Assembly: GCA_028583685.1 (NCBI GenBank)
Contig: JAMXIF010000051.1
Coordinates: 44,721,003 to 44,785,002, forward strand
Source: Petaurus breviceps papuanus
Taxonomy: Eukaryota > Chordata > Mammalia > Diprotodontia > Petauridae
Reading direction: 5' to 3'
Length of the DNA stretch: 64,000 bases
The notes beneath the pieces are model-generated. The model was not told where the DNA came from. It saw nothing but the letters and a program-made list of their open reading frames with translations, and made no database searches. A program made the position numbers and the translations under genes. Shown piece after piece: positions 33,365 to 45,224 of the stretch. Every line of letters starts with the position of its first letter. Within the stretch, counting starts at the first letter, position 1.

Positions 33365-33541
33365 TTTTTTTTTATTTTTGCTTTTTTTTTTGGAGGGGGG
33401 AAGGTAGGGCAATTGGGGTTAAGTGACTTGCCCAAGGTCACACAGCTCGTTTTGTGTTAAGTGTCTGATGCCAAATTTGAACTCAGGTCCTCCTGACTCC
33501 AGGGCCAGTGCTCTATTCACTGCTCCACCTAGCCGCCCCAA
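33365..33541 (-). mobile_element. tRNA-derived SINE
   Basis: T-rich tail, gtagggcaattggggttaag, gaactcaggtcctcctgact, ending in ccacctagccgcccc. Duplication atgacatttctta / atgatatttctta at 33352 and 33542. Confidence 0.88.
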
Positions 33542-33557
33542 ATGATATTTCTTAAAT

Positions 33558-33790
33558 ACTATATATTGTGCTATACTGGAGCCAGGAAGCCCTGAATTCA
33601 AATTTGGCTTCAGATACTTCCTAGCTCTGTGACCCTGGGCAAGTCACTTAACATTTTGTCTGCCAAAGTTTCCTCATTTGTAAAATGAGGATAATAATAG
33701 CTCCTACCTCCCAGGGTTATTGTGAGGATAAAATGAGATATTTGTAAAGTGCTTAGCATATGGTAGGTGATTAAGAAATGCTTGTTTCCT
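33558..33790 (+). mobile_element. MIR, nearly full length
   Basis: It shows actggagccaggaagccctg, gtgaccctgggcaagtcact, aaaatgaggataataatagc and a 3' end taagaaatgcttgtttcc. Confidence 0.82.
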
Positions 33791-33798
33791 CCCCCTCC

Positions 33799-33850
33799 CA
33801 GAGTGTCCCAACAGTCTTAATGAAGTTTTAAGCTTTAATGGGTTTATTTG
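33799..33850 (+). mobile_element. Half copy of the palindromic mariner-like MITE
   Basis: cagagtgtcccaacagtctt and aatgaagttttaagctttaa match one arm of the element at 24757; the other arm is missing. Confidence 0.45.
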
Positions 33851-34204
33851 TCTGTGTGAATGGAAAAAAGCATGACCCTTACATTTATTACATTAGCTGA
33901 GTTAATACCTTAATGTGACTGGCAACAAAATGATGCTTCTTAAATAGGAGTGTTACCATATCTGTTACATCCTAATACAATAATGCTGGATGAAAAATGG
34001 CACTCGGAAATCTTCTTCCTCTGCATGTATGATCTGAAACACTTGATAACACTATAGCTTACTTGAAAAGGTGGCCATCTAAGAGCACTGAAATGCATCA
34101 GTAAAGACATCCACAGATAGAAAACATTCTCTCCCATACATTTTGGATTCTATAGGGGAGTGACATGTTCACTGGTACTGTGAAGGAGAAAGATTCAATG
34201 AAAT

Positions 34205-34335
34205 CGAGTTTACCTGGCATTTATTAAATGCCTGCTGTGTGCCAGGCACCATGCCAGGCTCTGGAAGAGAAATCAAAGCAGTCTCTGGCCTCGAGGAGGT
34301 TACATTTTACTAGGGGGGTGCAGGATACATGGAAG
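34205..34335 (+). repeat. 5' piece of the unnamed long ancient repeat
   Basis: It shows catttattaaatgcctgctg, gccaggcaccatgccaggct and gaggttacattttactaggg. It is the clearest copy of this 5' piece. Confidence 0.55.
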
Positions 34336-34467
34336 GAAACCAATATAAAGTACATAGAGAGAAGTTTCAAGAGGAGGAGAGCTCCTCCGCTAAGACTAAA
34401 CAGGAGCATCTCAGGAGGGCAACGGAGAGGTGAATGGTGAATGTGAGCAGGCTGTCCAGACAGAATT

Positions 34468-34665
34468 TTGATGGTCAGTGAGGAGCAGTCTGTGGAGTCC
34501 AAGGACCTAGGTTCGAATCCCACCTGTAAGTATTACTACCTGTGGGACTTTGCAAGTCATTTGATGTCATCTGATGTTTCTTCATTTGTAAAGTTAGGGG
34601 TGGTGAACTAGAGAGTCTCTGGGGTCCCTTTTTGCTTCATATTTATGATCCTATGTCATCAAGGA
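34468..34665 (+). mobile_element. MIR/Mar1-like SINE, degraded
   Basis: It shows aaggacctaggttcgaatcc, gggactttgcaagtcatttg and a 3' end gatcctatg. Confidence 0.6.
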
Positions 34666-34980
34666 AAGAAATGATAGAAAGAAGGAGAAGGCAGACTGGT
34701 CACATGGCAAGGCGGAGAAAGGAGAAATAGATGCCGGGGTTTTCCATGAGTATTCTCAGGAGTTAAAGAGGGAATGAGGAAGGCCTTCAGGATTTTGGTA
34801 GATTTCCTATGCCGAACTTATGGGAGGGCATTGACAAGGGCATGAGGGTGGGTGTGGATCAGTTGTCATTTACATCACTAGAAGTACCTTCAACATTGAT
34901 TAGATCATAGGGTATGTTGGAATATTCTCAGCACTTCGCACACTGGTAGATAGTATGTGATTAATAAATGTTTAAATATT

Positions 34981-35228
34981 TGGGGACAGCTAGGTGGTGC
35001 AGTGGATAGATTCTGTACTTGGAATCAGGAAGACTTCTCTGTCTGAGCTCAAAGCTGCCTCGGACACTTACTAGCTAGGTGACCCTGGGCAAGTCACAAC
35101 CCTGTTTGCCACAGTTCCTCAACTACAAAATGAATGGGAGGAGGAAATGGCAAATTTTCTGATATCTCTGCCAAGAAAACCCCAAGTGGGATCACTGTCA
35201 GACATGGCTGAAATGACTGAACAACAAA
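34981..35228 (+). mobile_element. Full-length SINE with long 3' tail
   Basis: Head ggggacagctaggtggtgca, core ctaggtgaccctgggcaagt, tail gccaagaaaaccccaagtgg and a final aacaac. Confidence 0.85.
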
Positions 35229-35329
35229 TAGATATTTGTTGATTGAGTGATGAAAGTTAAACATTTGGACAAATAAATAAATATAAGCAAGTAAATGATG
35301 TCAGATCCATGTTTCAGGGAAAGTAATTT

Positions 35330-36030
35330 AGCAGTTGCTTTGGTGGGTGGATTGGAGAAGAGAGAGACTGGAGACAGAGAGACCAAATAGGAGGTAATTA
35401 CAATAGCCTAGGCGAGAGGTGATGAAGGCCTGAACTAGAGTAGACGCTGTGTAAGAAGAGAGAAGATGAATAATAGACATGTGTATTGTGAAGATAAGAT
35501 CATGGAGACTTGGCAGTTGATTGAATTTGGGAGTGGAAGGAATAGGAAGAATCAACAATTACTTCACATTTTAGAACCTGAATGACCGAAAGGATAATGA
35601 CACCAAGAGTGGAAAGGGGAAGTTTGGAAGAGGGATGGGTTTGGTGGAAATTACAAGTTCCTTTCAGACATGTTGAATTTGAGATTTCTATGGGATATCT
35701 AGCTGGAGATTGTCCAGCAGGCAGATGGGAACGTGGGACTGGAAGTCAAGAAAGAGGTTACTGTAAATATGTGACTTCACAGAGGGCTAATAAATTCCTG
35801 CCTAGGAGCATTCAACTACATCCTGGACCAAGGGCAAAGATTCTGCACAAATGGGACCTGACGTTCAGAGATACCCCAACCTTCTGTTCTTGTCTTATTT
35901 GGGGAAAGGAGACTGTAGGAGGGACAAAGTGATAGGAAAGCATGAGGATGTGCAGGTAGCCTCTGTCTGGTGCTTGTAACCCCAAGGTAGAGGTTTTAGT
36001 TCCTGAGAGGGAGGCCAAGAATAGGGTCAC
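35330..36030 (+). repeat. 3' part of the unnamed long ancient repeat
   Basis: It shows ataggaggtaattacaatag, cctaggcgagaggtgatgaa, cagacatgttgaatttgaga and a stretch resembling gagatgtccagaaggcag. The part after 35780 is less certain. Confidence 0.5.
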
Positions 36031-36204
36031 AATGGAGAGGAGAGAAGATCCTGCCTCTAAGATTGCTTTTTTGAGGATGGGGTCCGAACCTGCAAGTTGT
36101 TTAGTGTAGGAAACTATGGATTTTGAACTGGGAGGGATTTTATAGTCCATCTAGTCCAATCTTCTTAATTTTTAGAAAAAGAAACTAATCCAGTTTTTGC
36201 AACC

Positions 36205-36412
36205 ACTTCACTCACAGAATCACAGATCTTGAGCTGGGGATCTTAGAGGTCATCCAGGCCAATCATTTTATAGATGAGGAACTGAGGACTTGGGAGGTTT
36301 AATTGACTTGTCTAATGTCACACAGATCAAGAGAGACAGACTTGGGATTTGAACCTAGTTCCTCTGACTTTAAAACCAGCATTATTTCCACTCCACCATT
36401 CTGCCTTCCTCA
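36205..36412 (-). mobile_element. MIR-related CORE SINE
   Basis: It shows gagctggggatcttagaggt, catccaggccaatcatttta, and gatttgaacctagttcctct. Confidence 0.65.
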
Positions 36413-36489
36413 AGTATTTAGCAAACATTCCTCTAGGTGGAATAGCTTATATATGGATCATAGATATGGAACCAAAAGGTACTTGGAGA

Positions 36490-36735
36490 CCACTGATTCA
36501 TAGAACATGATAGATGGAAGGATTTCAGTGACCATTTACCTAGTCTAACCCATGTAAAAGGAGAATTCTCAGTATAATATACCCTGGCCCCCTAATCATC
36601 ATATAACTTCTGCACGATATTTCAAACCTCTCATTTTATAAATGAGGAAATGGGCACAGAGAGGGTAAGTCTGCTCAGGTTCATATAGAGATCTTCCTGA
36701 CTCCCAGTCAGTGCCCCATCTACTACACTATACAG
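36490..36735 (-). mobile_element. MIR-related CORE SINE, degraded
   Basis: It shows agtgaccatttacctagtct, ttataaatgaggaaatgggc, and cagtgccccatctactacac. A possible small insertion lies in the middle. Confidence 0.5.
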
Positions 36736-36819
36736 TCTATTTAGATATCCTACAGACAGGGGAATTTACTAGATGACTATGAAAAAAATGTATAATGAAA
36801 AAATTTGATGTGTACTACA

Positions 36820-36960
36820 AGTAGAACTAATAATAACCCACATTTATCTTTCCTCCTTGTAATAAATAGTCAAGCAAAACCAAATTCCCTCATTGGCTAC
36901 ACACACACACGTTCACTCACATGCACACACGTGCACATACATGCGCTCTCGTGCACACGT

Positions 36961-37010
<50 letters not shown>

Positions 37011-37738
37011 CATTCTGGTCCCTACATCCATCCATCACTGTGTCATGGGTAGCACGGTTCATTATCAGTTCTCTAGAATCATGGACGGTCATTGTATTGA
37101 CCCTAGCTTTCAAAGTTGTTTGTTCTCCTGATTTTAATTCTTCACCAGTTTATAAAAGTCTTCAAAATTGTTCATTTTAAAAGTATTGTCTTTTTAGTTT
37201 GTTGTTTTTCTGGTTCTGCTCACTTTATTCTGTATCAATTCATATAAAACTTCCTATGTCTTTCTGAAATCCTCAATTTCCTTATCTCTTACAGTGCAAT
37301 AGTATCCTATCACATTCATAGACCACAGCTTCTTCAGTGATTCCTCAATTGCTAGGCATTCCTTTAGTTTCTAGGTTTTTTTCCCCACCACCAAAGAAAA
37401 AACAAAACAAAACAACTATAAATATTTTTGTATGCATAGAACCTTTTTCTCCTTCTTTGATCTTTTATGGGTATGGACCTTGCAGTGGTATACCCCATAT
37501 CAAATAATATTCAGTAACTTTGTACACAATTCCAAATTGGATTTATCCATTCACAGCTCTACAAGCAACGTATCAGTGTGTCTGTCTCCCCTCAGCCTGT
37601 CCAATATTTATCATTTCTCCTTTTATTTTCGTCATTTTTGCCACTTTGGTGTGAGGTGGAATCTCAGAATTGCTATAATTTGCATTTTGCTAATTAGTAG
37701 TGATTTGAAACATTTTTTCATATGGCTATAGATAGCCT
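36820..37738 (-). mobile_element. L1 3' region (about 0.9 kb) with CA expansion
   Basis: Reverse L1: gtcaagcaaaaccaaattcc, ttctggttctgctcacttta, atagtatcctatcacattca, tttgccactttggtgtgagg and tgaaacattttttcatatgg. It is the second most complete L1 end here. Confidence 0.82.
36899..37006. repeat. CA microsatellite with CG-containing interruptions
   Basis: Interrupted acacac/gtgcac units lead to a run of about 23 uninterrupted CA pairs (36961-37006). It sits inside the L1 copy. Confidence 0.93.
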
Positions 37739-37910
37739 GGAAATAACCCACATTTATAAAGAACTTCAAGGTTACAAAACACTTTCCCCCACAACTTGGT
37801 AATGTAGATAGTGAAAGTATTATTATCCTAATTTTATTTGAGGAGTCAGAGGTAGAGGAATTAAATGACTGCCTTTCCAATGGTCATACAGCTAGTAAAG
37901 GTCAGAGTGG
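37738..37910 (-). mobile_element. MIR
   Basis: It shows catttataaagaacttcaag, acaaaacactttcccccaca and gtcatacagctagtaaaggt. Confidence 0.65.
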
Positions 37911-37914
37911 GGTT

Positions 37915-38050
37915 TCTCTTTTTCTCCCCTCCACCTCTTTTTCTTTCTCCCCATTTCTCTCTTTCTCTCTCTTTCTTCTCCCAGCATCTCTCTCTCTTTT
38001 GCTCCCCAACCTCTCTCTCTCTCACCCCTCCTCTCTACCTCTTCTACCTT
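37915..38050. repeat. Pyrimidine-rich (CT)n tract
   Basis: Interrupted ctctct/tttctc sequence; frames here are not genes. Confidence 0.85.
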
Positions 38051-38117
38051 TTCTCACTACTGATCTGTTCTTCCCAGAGGTTCTTTCTATTTACAGCATT
38101 GCTTTTCTTGGCCCTGA

Positions 38118-38320
38118 TTCAGGGCTGCAGTATGGTACAGTGAAAACCATGCTGGATTTTGAATCAGAGGCATCTGGTTTCATACCCTGGCTCTGCCATT
38201 TATGGTCTGTGTGACCTTGGACAAATCACTTAACCTCTCTGGGCCTCAGTTTTTCTTTTATAGAATGAAGAAGTTCAACTCCAGGGTGGTCCCTTCTGGC
38301 TCTGCATTTGTGGTGCTAGG
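38118..38320 (+). mobile_element. MIR
   Basis: It shows cagtatggtacagtgaaaac, tgtgtgaccttggacaaatc and a 3' end gtcccttctggctctgcatt. Confidence 0.72.
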
Positions 38321-38329
38321 GCTGATGTG

Positions 38330-39830
38330 GTTGCAATAGCAGGGAATGTACTTTCAACACAGAAGGTGCCTCCTCCTTTTCCAGCTGTATCTGGACTGGT
38401 CATTTGTACCTCAATCCAGTTCAGGTATTGCTTTGGGAGTGGGAGACAATCTTTGCTAGTCCTAGGATTTTATAATGTTTCTGTAGTTAACATTTGGGTC
38501 AAGAGTACAGGCCTTCTACTTCCATACACTACAAAGAGATGACTGCATTGTTCATCACTCCCGAGATGCACTCAATGGAGACTGAGGGGTTGTCTGCTCC
38601 AGAGACGTCAGTGGGAACAATTCATTACTCCATCAAGCACTTGGCATGTCAATCAATGCAAAAAAAATGTACTTTAGGTCTGACAGCTCAAAATAGGCTC
38701 TTCACCAAATGTCGTGCCAAAAATCTCGATAGGATAATGAATTATTCTTTATACCTATCATTTCATCCCATCAAACTGCCCATATAGCCCTGTTTGTTTG
38801 GAATGGATTATTGAAGTATACAAAATTGTAAATATAATAACTTTACAACAGAGAGACTAGAGGCATGAGAGGCAGACTCAAAATGAACATTTCTCAAGAA
38901 AGATATTGAAGTTGGCATCAAAATGCACAATTCAAAGTAGCATAATAAAAGTTGACTGATTTTTTTATACCAGCTGAAAGAATAGAATTTAAGATCGAGT
39001 ACTTATTAAGCACCTTCTTTTTGAAAGGCACTGACCTGGGATTTGGGGACAAAAAGACAAAAGAAGAGAGAATGACTCCCTTCTAAGAGCATGTATCCTG
39101 CCTGAATTCTTTCCTTTCTGTTTAGAGGTGAAGGAACCCTAAAGCCCATCGAGTTCAATCCTCTCATTTTACCTAGAAGGAAACAGCATTTCTTTTTTAA
39201 ATTTTTTATTTTATTTTAATTTTTTTCTGAAACAGCATTTCTTTAAGCATCTGCAAGATGTTAATCCTAATTTAAAAAAATAACAACATGAGAGATAATA
39301 GCTTGTATTGGTAAAATATCAAATATAGCGAAATGTGAACTATTTGTGTTCCTCTATGAGCCAGCAGGATGATATCTAACTTGTGATTAATTCAGAACAC
39401 ACAGGTGTTTCTGATTTTCTCAAACACTGGGGGCAATCGGGCTTCAGATTCTATTGGAAGAGAATTCTGAGTAGGGTAAATCTTCACAAGGATGGTTTTT
39501 CCCACACTTGATGCACCCTTTCTTTGAATCTCATGTGTGCTAATTAATCCCATTCCTTCTGGTACTTGACCTCTTCAAAGAACTGTGTCTAGATCATCTC
39601 CCTGGAGCCCTCTGTAACCAGGGTGAGCAAATGTATGGGGGCCCAAGGTCTCACGGGGAATGGTTAGTGTGTTGGCAAGCATGTGGGGAAGCCTTTGTAC
39701 ATGGCACGAGGCATGTTTGGGCTTCAGTCAGACCAATTGTTTTCCCCTGAAAATGTTGGATTTATTTCTAGGATTTGCAGCTGCCACTTTATCTTGCATA
39801 GCTCCTTTGAATTGCTTGGTCAAAATGGTT
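38330..39830. other. Intergenic, mostly unassigned
   Basis: A short 5' piece of the unnamed long repeat lies at 38995-39100. The frames at 38327-38787 and 39660-39851 have no recognised homology and no intron-like context. Confidence 0.4.
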
Positions 39831-39839
39831 ATTTTCAGT

Positions 39840-40375
39840 CCTGTTAAATAATGCTGAGATGCTACAGTAATGGTCATTCCAAATGCCATTTAAAAAAATA
39901 CATATACAGTTAGACTAATTTGTTCTCAAAATTGGGCCTTAATTGTTCCCCCATTGTTTAAAAATAGAGGACTGCAGCATTAATCTACTGCAGAATATTA
40001 AACATTTCATTAAAATATTGCCTGTAAAGGACAGCTAATTCAAACCTCCTTCATGTGCCCTTGGCTGCTAGCAATATTATCTATTTTGCATTTTTAACTA
40101 TCCAGCCAAAGAAAAATCTGGGCATACGAGACCTTTTAATTTGGGCTTCAAAGAAAACATTTCTTAATGTTATGTAATAAATCAATCATTACTTGCCTAA
40201 TAATCTTAATGCATCTCTTTGAAGTCAGAAATCCACAGGAGAGCCAGGGATTTTAAAAAATTGACAACTTTCCGGTCATTTGATGTAAACTGTGTTTTAT
40301 TGATCAGATGGGAAACAGCATTTGATATTAATGGAATCCAAAGACGTCACATGTTCATGGGGAATAATGAAAAAT
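39840..40375. other. Repeat-free AT-rich stretch, candidate conserved noncoding element
   Basis: For 530 bp no repeat is recognised. TAAT-type homeodomain words are frequent (gaccttttaatttggg, gtaataaatcaatcatta, ttgatattaatgg), and a CRE-like gacgtcac lies near 40344. No long frame fits. The regulatory role is inference. Confidence 0.35.
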
Positions 40376-40644
40376 GAAAAGTATCTTTTGTCCCAGAAGC
40401 CTCAGCTTGCAAGAAAAGCAACTTACTGGCATTTTGATGTTTCTTAAATTCTATCAGCTCTGTGCTGGAATCCTACGTATCTTCTTCACTCTACAGCTTA
40501 GGAGAAACATGCCTTGGAAGATGCTTTTTTTTTTTTTAAAGCTTGATGGAACCATTCTCACCTATGTCTTTTCAGTCTATGCACTATCATACTTTCTATG
40601 TCCTTTTTTGTGTTTATTTCATCTTCTTTTCCCAATTTGTATAA

Positions 40645-40790
40645 CACTCGGCGGTTGGAAGGGATCTCTGAGGCCATCTGGTCCAATCTCCTTGTTTTAC
40701 GGAAAAAGAAACTGATTAAGTTAAGAAACTGATCCAGGGCCATGCAGGTAATAAGCATCAAAGGTGAGATCTGGACTCTGTAGATACCAA
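40645..40790 (-). mobile_element. MIR-related CORE SINE
   Basis: It shows gttggaagggatctctgagg, catctggtccaatctccttg and gccatgcaggtaataagcat. Confidence 0.6.
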
Positions 40791-41054
40791 CGTATCAAAT
40801 TACTTCCTTTATTTTATTGCTGCCTTACTACCCCTAAACCCCTACACACTTTGCATTTCAGTAAAATTGGCCTATTTCTTATTTCTTGTACTTGACAATT
40901 CACCTCTGCCCTTTCCCCATCTCCCGGACTTTGTGTAAGTGCTATGCCACAATTCTATCTCTTAGAAACCTTCAAAGTTCACCTTAAGTCACCCCCAGTT
41001 CTCCCAGTTATTAATTCCCCTTCAGGTCTAAATGCCTTTATGCATATTTTATAA

Positions 41055-41205
41055 TTACTTATCTGCCTACATGTTGTTTCCCTCAGATAAATAGAATATA
41101 AGTTCTTTAAGGGGAGGGACATTCTTTTTTGTCTTTATATTCCCTAGTACCCAGTGTTTGGTATGTAGCAGGAACTTAATAAATGCTTATTGATTGATAT
41201 AATTA
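41055..41205 (+). mobile_element. L2 3' end
   Basis: It shows agaatataagttctttaagg, ggagggacattctt, and cttaataaatgcttattgat. Confidence 0.65.
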
Positions 41206-41739
41206 CAGAACTATTCAACAAAGTATTTTTAGAACTTCTAATATGGTTATTTTTTATTAATGAATGATCTAAAATATATTTAAAAAATTCTTTCTTTTCA
41301 TGTGAAATATGAGACACTGACTCCAAATCAGATTCATTGCAATTTGAATGATCTTGCTTCAGTGGGCCCAGACATTTTGAAGTTTACATGAGAAACACCA
41401 AAATGTACTTGATTGGTTATTAATAGACCAGGAAACTTGCCCAAACCTAGACATAGCTACTCACTGTAGAATGAAAAAAGATTACTTTGGGTTCCTGAAG
41501 GATGAGAGTATTTCTTCATAGTTCATTTCAACTGTATAGTTGCCTTCCTTTCCAGACATAGTCAGATTTTGTAGAGTTTAAGTAACTACTGGGCATGTTT
41601 AGAATAACAGACTGAGACTGAACAATTTGTGTTTGAATATTTATTGCTAAGATGACATTGAGTCACTTGTGAGTCTTAGCTTTAATTTATCTTCTAGAAA
41701 ATGGACATGATGTCCTCTCATGGCATGGTATTGTCTGAC

Positions 41740-42175
41740 CCTGAAATAAGGTTAAACGTAGGAATGGAGGCCAAAAGCGTTAGGCCCAGATTTCAGTGGC
41801 TGCTACTAGGTGGACAGTGTTTCCAATAAAGGTAGTGACCAAGATGGTAAAGGGCCTTGTGATCATGACATTTGAGGTCTGATTGAAGGAACTGAGAATG
41901 TTTAGCACAGACAAGGGTATACTTACGTAGGGGGAACATGATCATCATCTTTAAGTGTTTGAAGGGTTCCATGTACAAAAGGGATTATATTTATTCTATT
42001 TGACCCCAGAAGGCAATGGATACAGACATTTGGATTTGGACTTGATATAGTGAAAAGCCTCTTCATCATTAGAATTATCCCAAAGTGGAACAGGCTCTGT
42101 TAGGACGTATTTGGCTCTCTGTCACTGGAGGTCTTTAAGCAGAGTCTATATGACCTCTTGTTGGGGTTCTTGTGA
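41740..42175 (+). mobile_element. CR1/L3-type LINE fragment
   Basis: It shows gattgaaggaactgagaatg, tttagcacagacaagggtat, gatcatcatctttaagtgtt and ctgtcactggaggtctttaa, in the order found near the 3' end of CR1-like elements. Confidence 0.72.
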
Positions 42176-42213
42176 AGTGAATTTCTGTCCAGAAATGTGT
42201 TTCAGTTTTTTAT

Positions 42214-42430
42214 TTTTAAGTCATTTTAGTTTTGTCTGACTCTTCATGACTCCATTTGGGGTTTTCTTGGCTAAGATACTGAAGCAGTTTGCCATTTCCT
42301 TTTTGTAAAAGAGGAAACTGAGGCAAGACTTGCCCAGGGTCACACAATAAGTAAGTGTGTCTGAGGCCATATTTTAACCCAGGTCTTCCTGATTCCAAGC
42401 CCAGTGCTCCATCCACTGAACCATCTAAAT
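42214..42430 (-). mobile_element. SINE with long 3' tail
   Basis: Reverse: ctccatttggggttttcttg, aagaggaaactgaggcaaga, gtcttcctgattccaagccc, ending in tgaaccatcta. Confidence 0.82.
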
Positions 42431-42777
42431 GACTTCTAAGGTCTGCTCTAGATCAGAGATATTGTGATTCTGTAGTGTAGGTCCAAAAGGCAGATGCATT
42501 ACAAGAATGACTAATTGAGAATAGTGAGAAGTAAAGAATATGATCTAATCATTTGATTTGCCTTTTTCTATGGAAATATGAGTCTATATCAAAATGACAG
42601 TATAGATTTATTAACCACAAGTTACCCATGTTTATATACTAACTTAAACCAAAATGACTATCTAAACTAAGATGTAAAAAAAAAAATAGAATACTTAGGC
42701 ACACCATCTATCTAAATTTAAATGTTCTGGATTCCTACTTTGCCAACTCCAGCCTGATCTAGGTCCAAAAGAGGATT

Positions 42778-42930
42778 CTAAGAATCATAGATTTAGGATA
42801 AGATCTAGGACTGGAAGGGAATTTAGAAGCCATCTTCCTGTACAATCTTTCCACTTCACTCGGAAGGTGAGGTTACTTACTTAGAAGTACTAATTAGCAG
42901 AGCCAGGATTTGAAGCCAAATTCTTTTCCC
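42778..42930 (-). mobile_element. MIR-related CORE SINE
   Basis: It shows ctaggactggaagggaattt, agaagccatcttcctgtaca and gagccaggatttgaagccaa. Confidence 0.58.
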
Positions 42931-43629
42931 CTCTCCCATTCTTGAATTCCTTTCCTTCTGTTCTTTGGGTAAAAGTCTTCCAGCTGTATTCATTTTTGAT
43001 GTTGCTTTCATGGGGCTTCAGAATGACTCTGGCTTAAATTGGGTCTTGTTTTGGACTGTGTAGAACTTCTCAGAGGCTCACAGTTTTTGTTTCTCCTCAG
43101 GCCACCAGAATGTAAGGTGATTCTATTTCCTTAGTCTGTTTCTTAATCTTGCTAGCATCAGGTTTTGAATCATTAGTTTACTTTAATTTCTCTCTCCTTT
43201 AATTATGAGGGAAAACTCAGCCTTCTAGTGTAGCGATAACTCCCCCATAAACTGGCCTTTTGGAAATTCCCTTCAATCTTGCTCTTCCTTCCCATTTCAA
43301 AATAAAATTCCAGAGAAACTCATGAACCATAGTGACCTGTGGGGGTCTCAATTTAATTCTGTGGATTTAGCCTTCTAACCATTATATTGTAGTCTGGGAA
43401 GATATGTCATTAACATAATGGATCCTCTATTCATTCCTCTATAGAATTCTGCTCAGTTCTTCCTCCTTTCTAATGAATAGTTAAATTACCATTGGATATG
43501 TACATATTTGTAAATTTATGCATTTATATTAAATACACTACTATTTTAATGGTTTATATCCCAAACTTTCAATCAACTTTTTTCTTCTTCTTGCATGCTT
43601 TCATTTAAAAAAACAATAACCCTTTAGCT

Positions 43630-43870
43630 ATAAGTTAGTAGATTGCAAAGGACTCAAAATTGGGAGCTAGAAGTCCCATGTTTGAATCCTAACTCAGCCA
43701 CTTTCTAGATATGTGGGTAATATCTTTTGGGCAAATCACTTCACTTCTCAGCCTCAGTTTCCTTATCTGAAAAATGGAGGGTAAAATACTTATACTACTG
43801 CATTGGATTGCTGTGAAAAAAATCACTTTATAAAGTGCAAATCACTATGTAATCCATGATTATAATGAAC
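43630..43870 (+). mobile_element. MIR
   Basis: It shows ccatgtttgaatcctaactc, gggcaaatcacttcacttct and a 3' part ttgctgtgaaaaaaatcact. Confidence 0.68.
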
Positions 43871-43874
43871 ACAA

Positions 43875-44475
43875 CTAAATGGAAATTATCTACTGTTCCA
43901 GAGAGAGTTCAGTTTTATAACTGGAGAATTGTTTTTAATAGACTTGATAGAAAGAGTAGTGAACATTATTCCGATCACTACCTAAGTGGTTGTCAGGACT
44001 CAAACTGGGTTAAATAAAAAAAAGGCTGCACAGGCTAATTAAAAGATAACACCATGCAGTTGAACACAGTGCCTGGATAATTGTTTCTTATCCTAAGATA
44101 AGTGCACAATGTATATTGCAGAGTAAAAAATACCAAACAAATGCCCAACCAAAAGCCCTAAACTTTAGATAACACAAGATTTCTATTTTAAGAGCTGGAA
44201 TGCTTTCTCCATCTTTGTGTATGGTTATATCATGGTCACATGGAATGAGTTAATTTGATGAGTTCTCAACCTAGTCTGTTCATTGCTGTTGGATGGAAAA
44301 GGTAAATTTGATTAATTGGACCAATAGATTTCTTTTTCTAATTTATCCCTATAAGATGGTTATGAATTTAGACTTTGTTGGTTGATGCTACATGGGATAG
44401 TTGATAGAGCACAATTGTAAGGATACTGGCTCAGTGGCTTGAGGAATTTCCAACCGTATAAGAAGAGAGATATAG
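43875..44475. other. Intergenic, nothing recognised
   Basis: AT-rich, no repeat landmark and no splice-bounded frame. Confidence 0.4.
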
Positions 44476-44477
44476 AG

Positions 44478-44624
44478 GAGGTGGCTGGGTGGTGTGGTGA
44501 ATAGAGCACCGGCCCTGGAGTCAGGAGGACCTGAGTTCAAATCCGGCCTCAGACACTTAATGCAAAATCTAGCTGTGTGACTTTGGGCAAGTCACTTAAC
44601 CCCAATTGCCCTCCAAAAAGGAGA
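44478..44624 (+). mobile_element. tRNA-derived SINE ending in a GA tract
   Basis: Head gaggtggctgggtggtgtgg, gtcaggaggacctgagttca, gtcacttaaccccaattgcc. The usual A tail is replaced by gagaga sequence that runs into the gap. Confidence 0.82.
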
Positions 44625-44645
44625 GAGAGAGAGGGAGAGAGAGAG

Positions 44646-44655
44646 NNNNNNNNNN
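44646..44655. other. Assembly gap (10 N) between GA and CT repeats
   Basis: Ten undetermined bases are preceded by a GA run and followed by a CT run on the same strand. The true length is unknown. Confidence 0.98.
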
Positions 44656-45224
44656 TCTCTCTCTCCTTCCCCCTCCCTCCCTCTATCTACCCCATCCCTG
44701 CATATATGTGTATGTATAATTTTTCACCCAGTATTATATTTGACACAATGAAATTCTAGTTCAACAGAAGGTAGAAAGTCCCTTAAGGACACAGGGAGAA
44801 AGAGGGGAACACTCCAAGGTCTCAAGCTTGGGAGAGATCCTGTACTATTTGGTGGGCAGGCAGGGACTCCAGGAGGCAGCCAGTGTTAGCAGAGGTTGAA
44901 ATTTCTCAGTCATTCTGCAAACCTCACCAAGACAAAAGAACTGAGGCTGTTTCTATCCCTTCTGTGCCTCATCTCACTTTTCAAGTTGCCTCTTGGTGAG
45001 CTATTTTTACCTTTCAAAGCTTTCATTACATTTTTGATTTAGTCTGTATAAGAATACTTGGGAGTAATTGCACTCTCCATACTCCTGCTAGGGATGGCTT
45101 AAGGCCCCACCCATACTGAAAGGTGCCCTTGGTTATGATGTTACCAAAGAGATTAAAAACTATCAATGGATTTAATTGCTGAGAGTCATAGACCTGGGGC
45201 TGGAAGTGATCTCAGAGGTCATTA

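Noticed and set aside
38494-38787. 97-codon plus-strand frame
   Set aside because: There is no recognised domain, no splice context and no codon pattern I would trust in a noncoding region.
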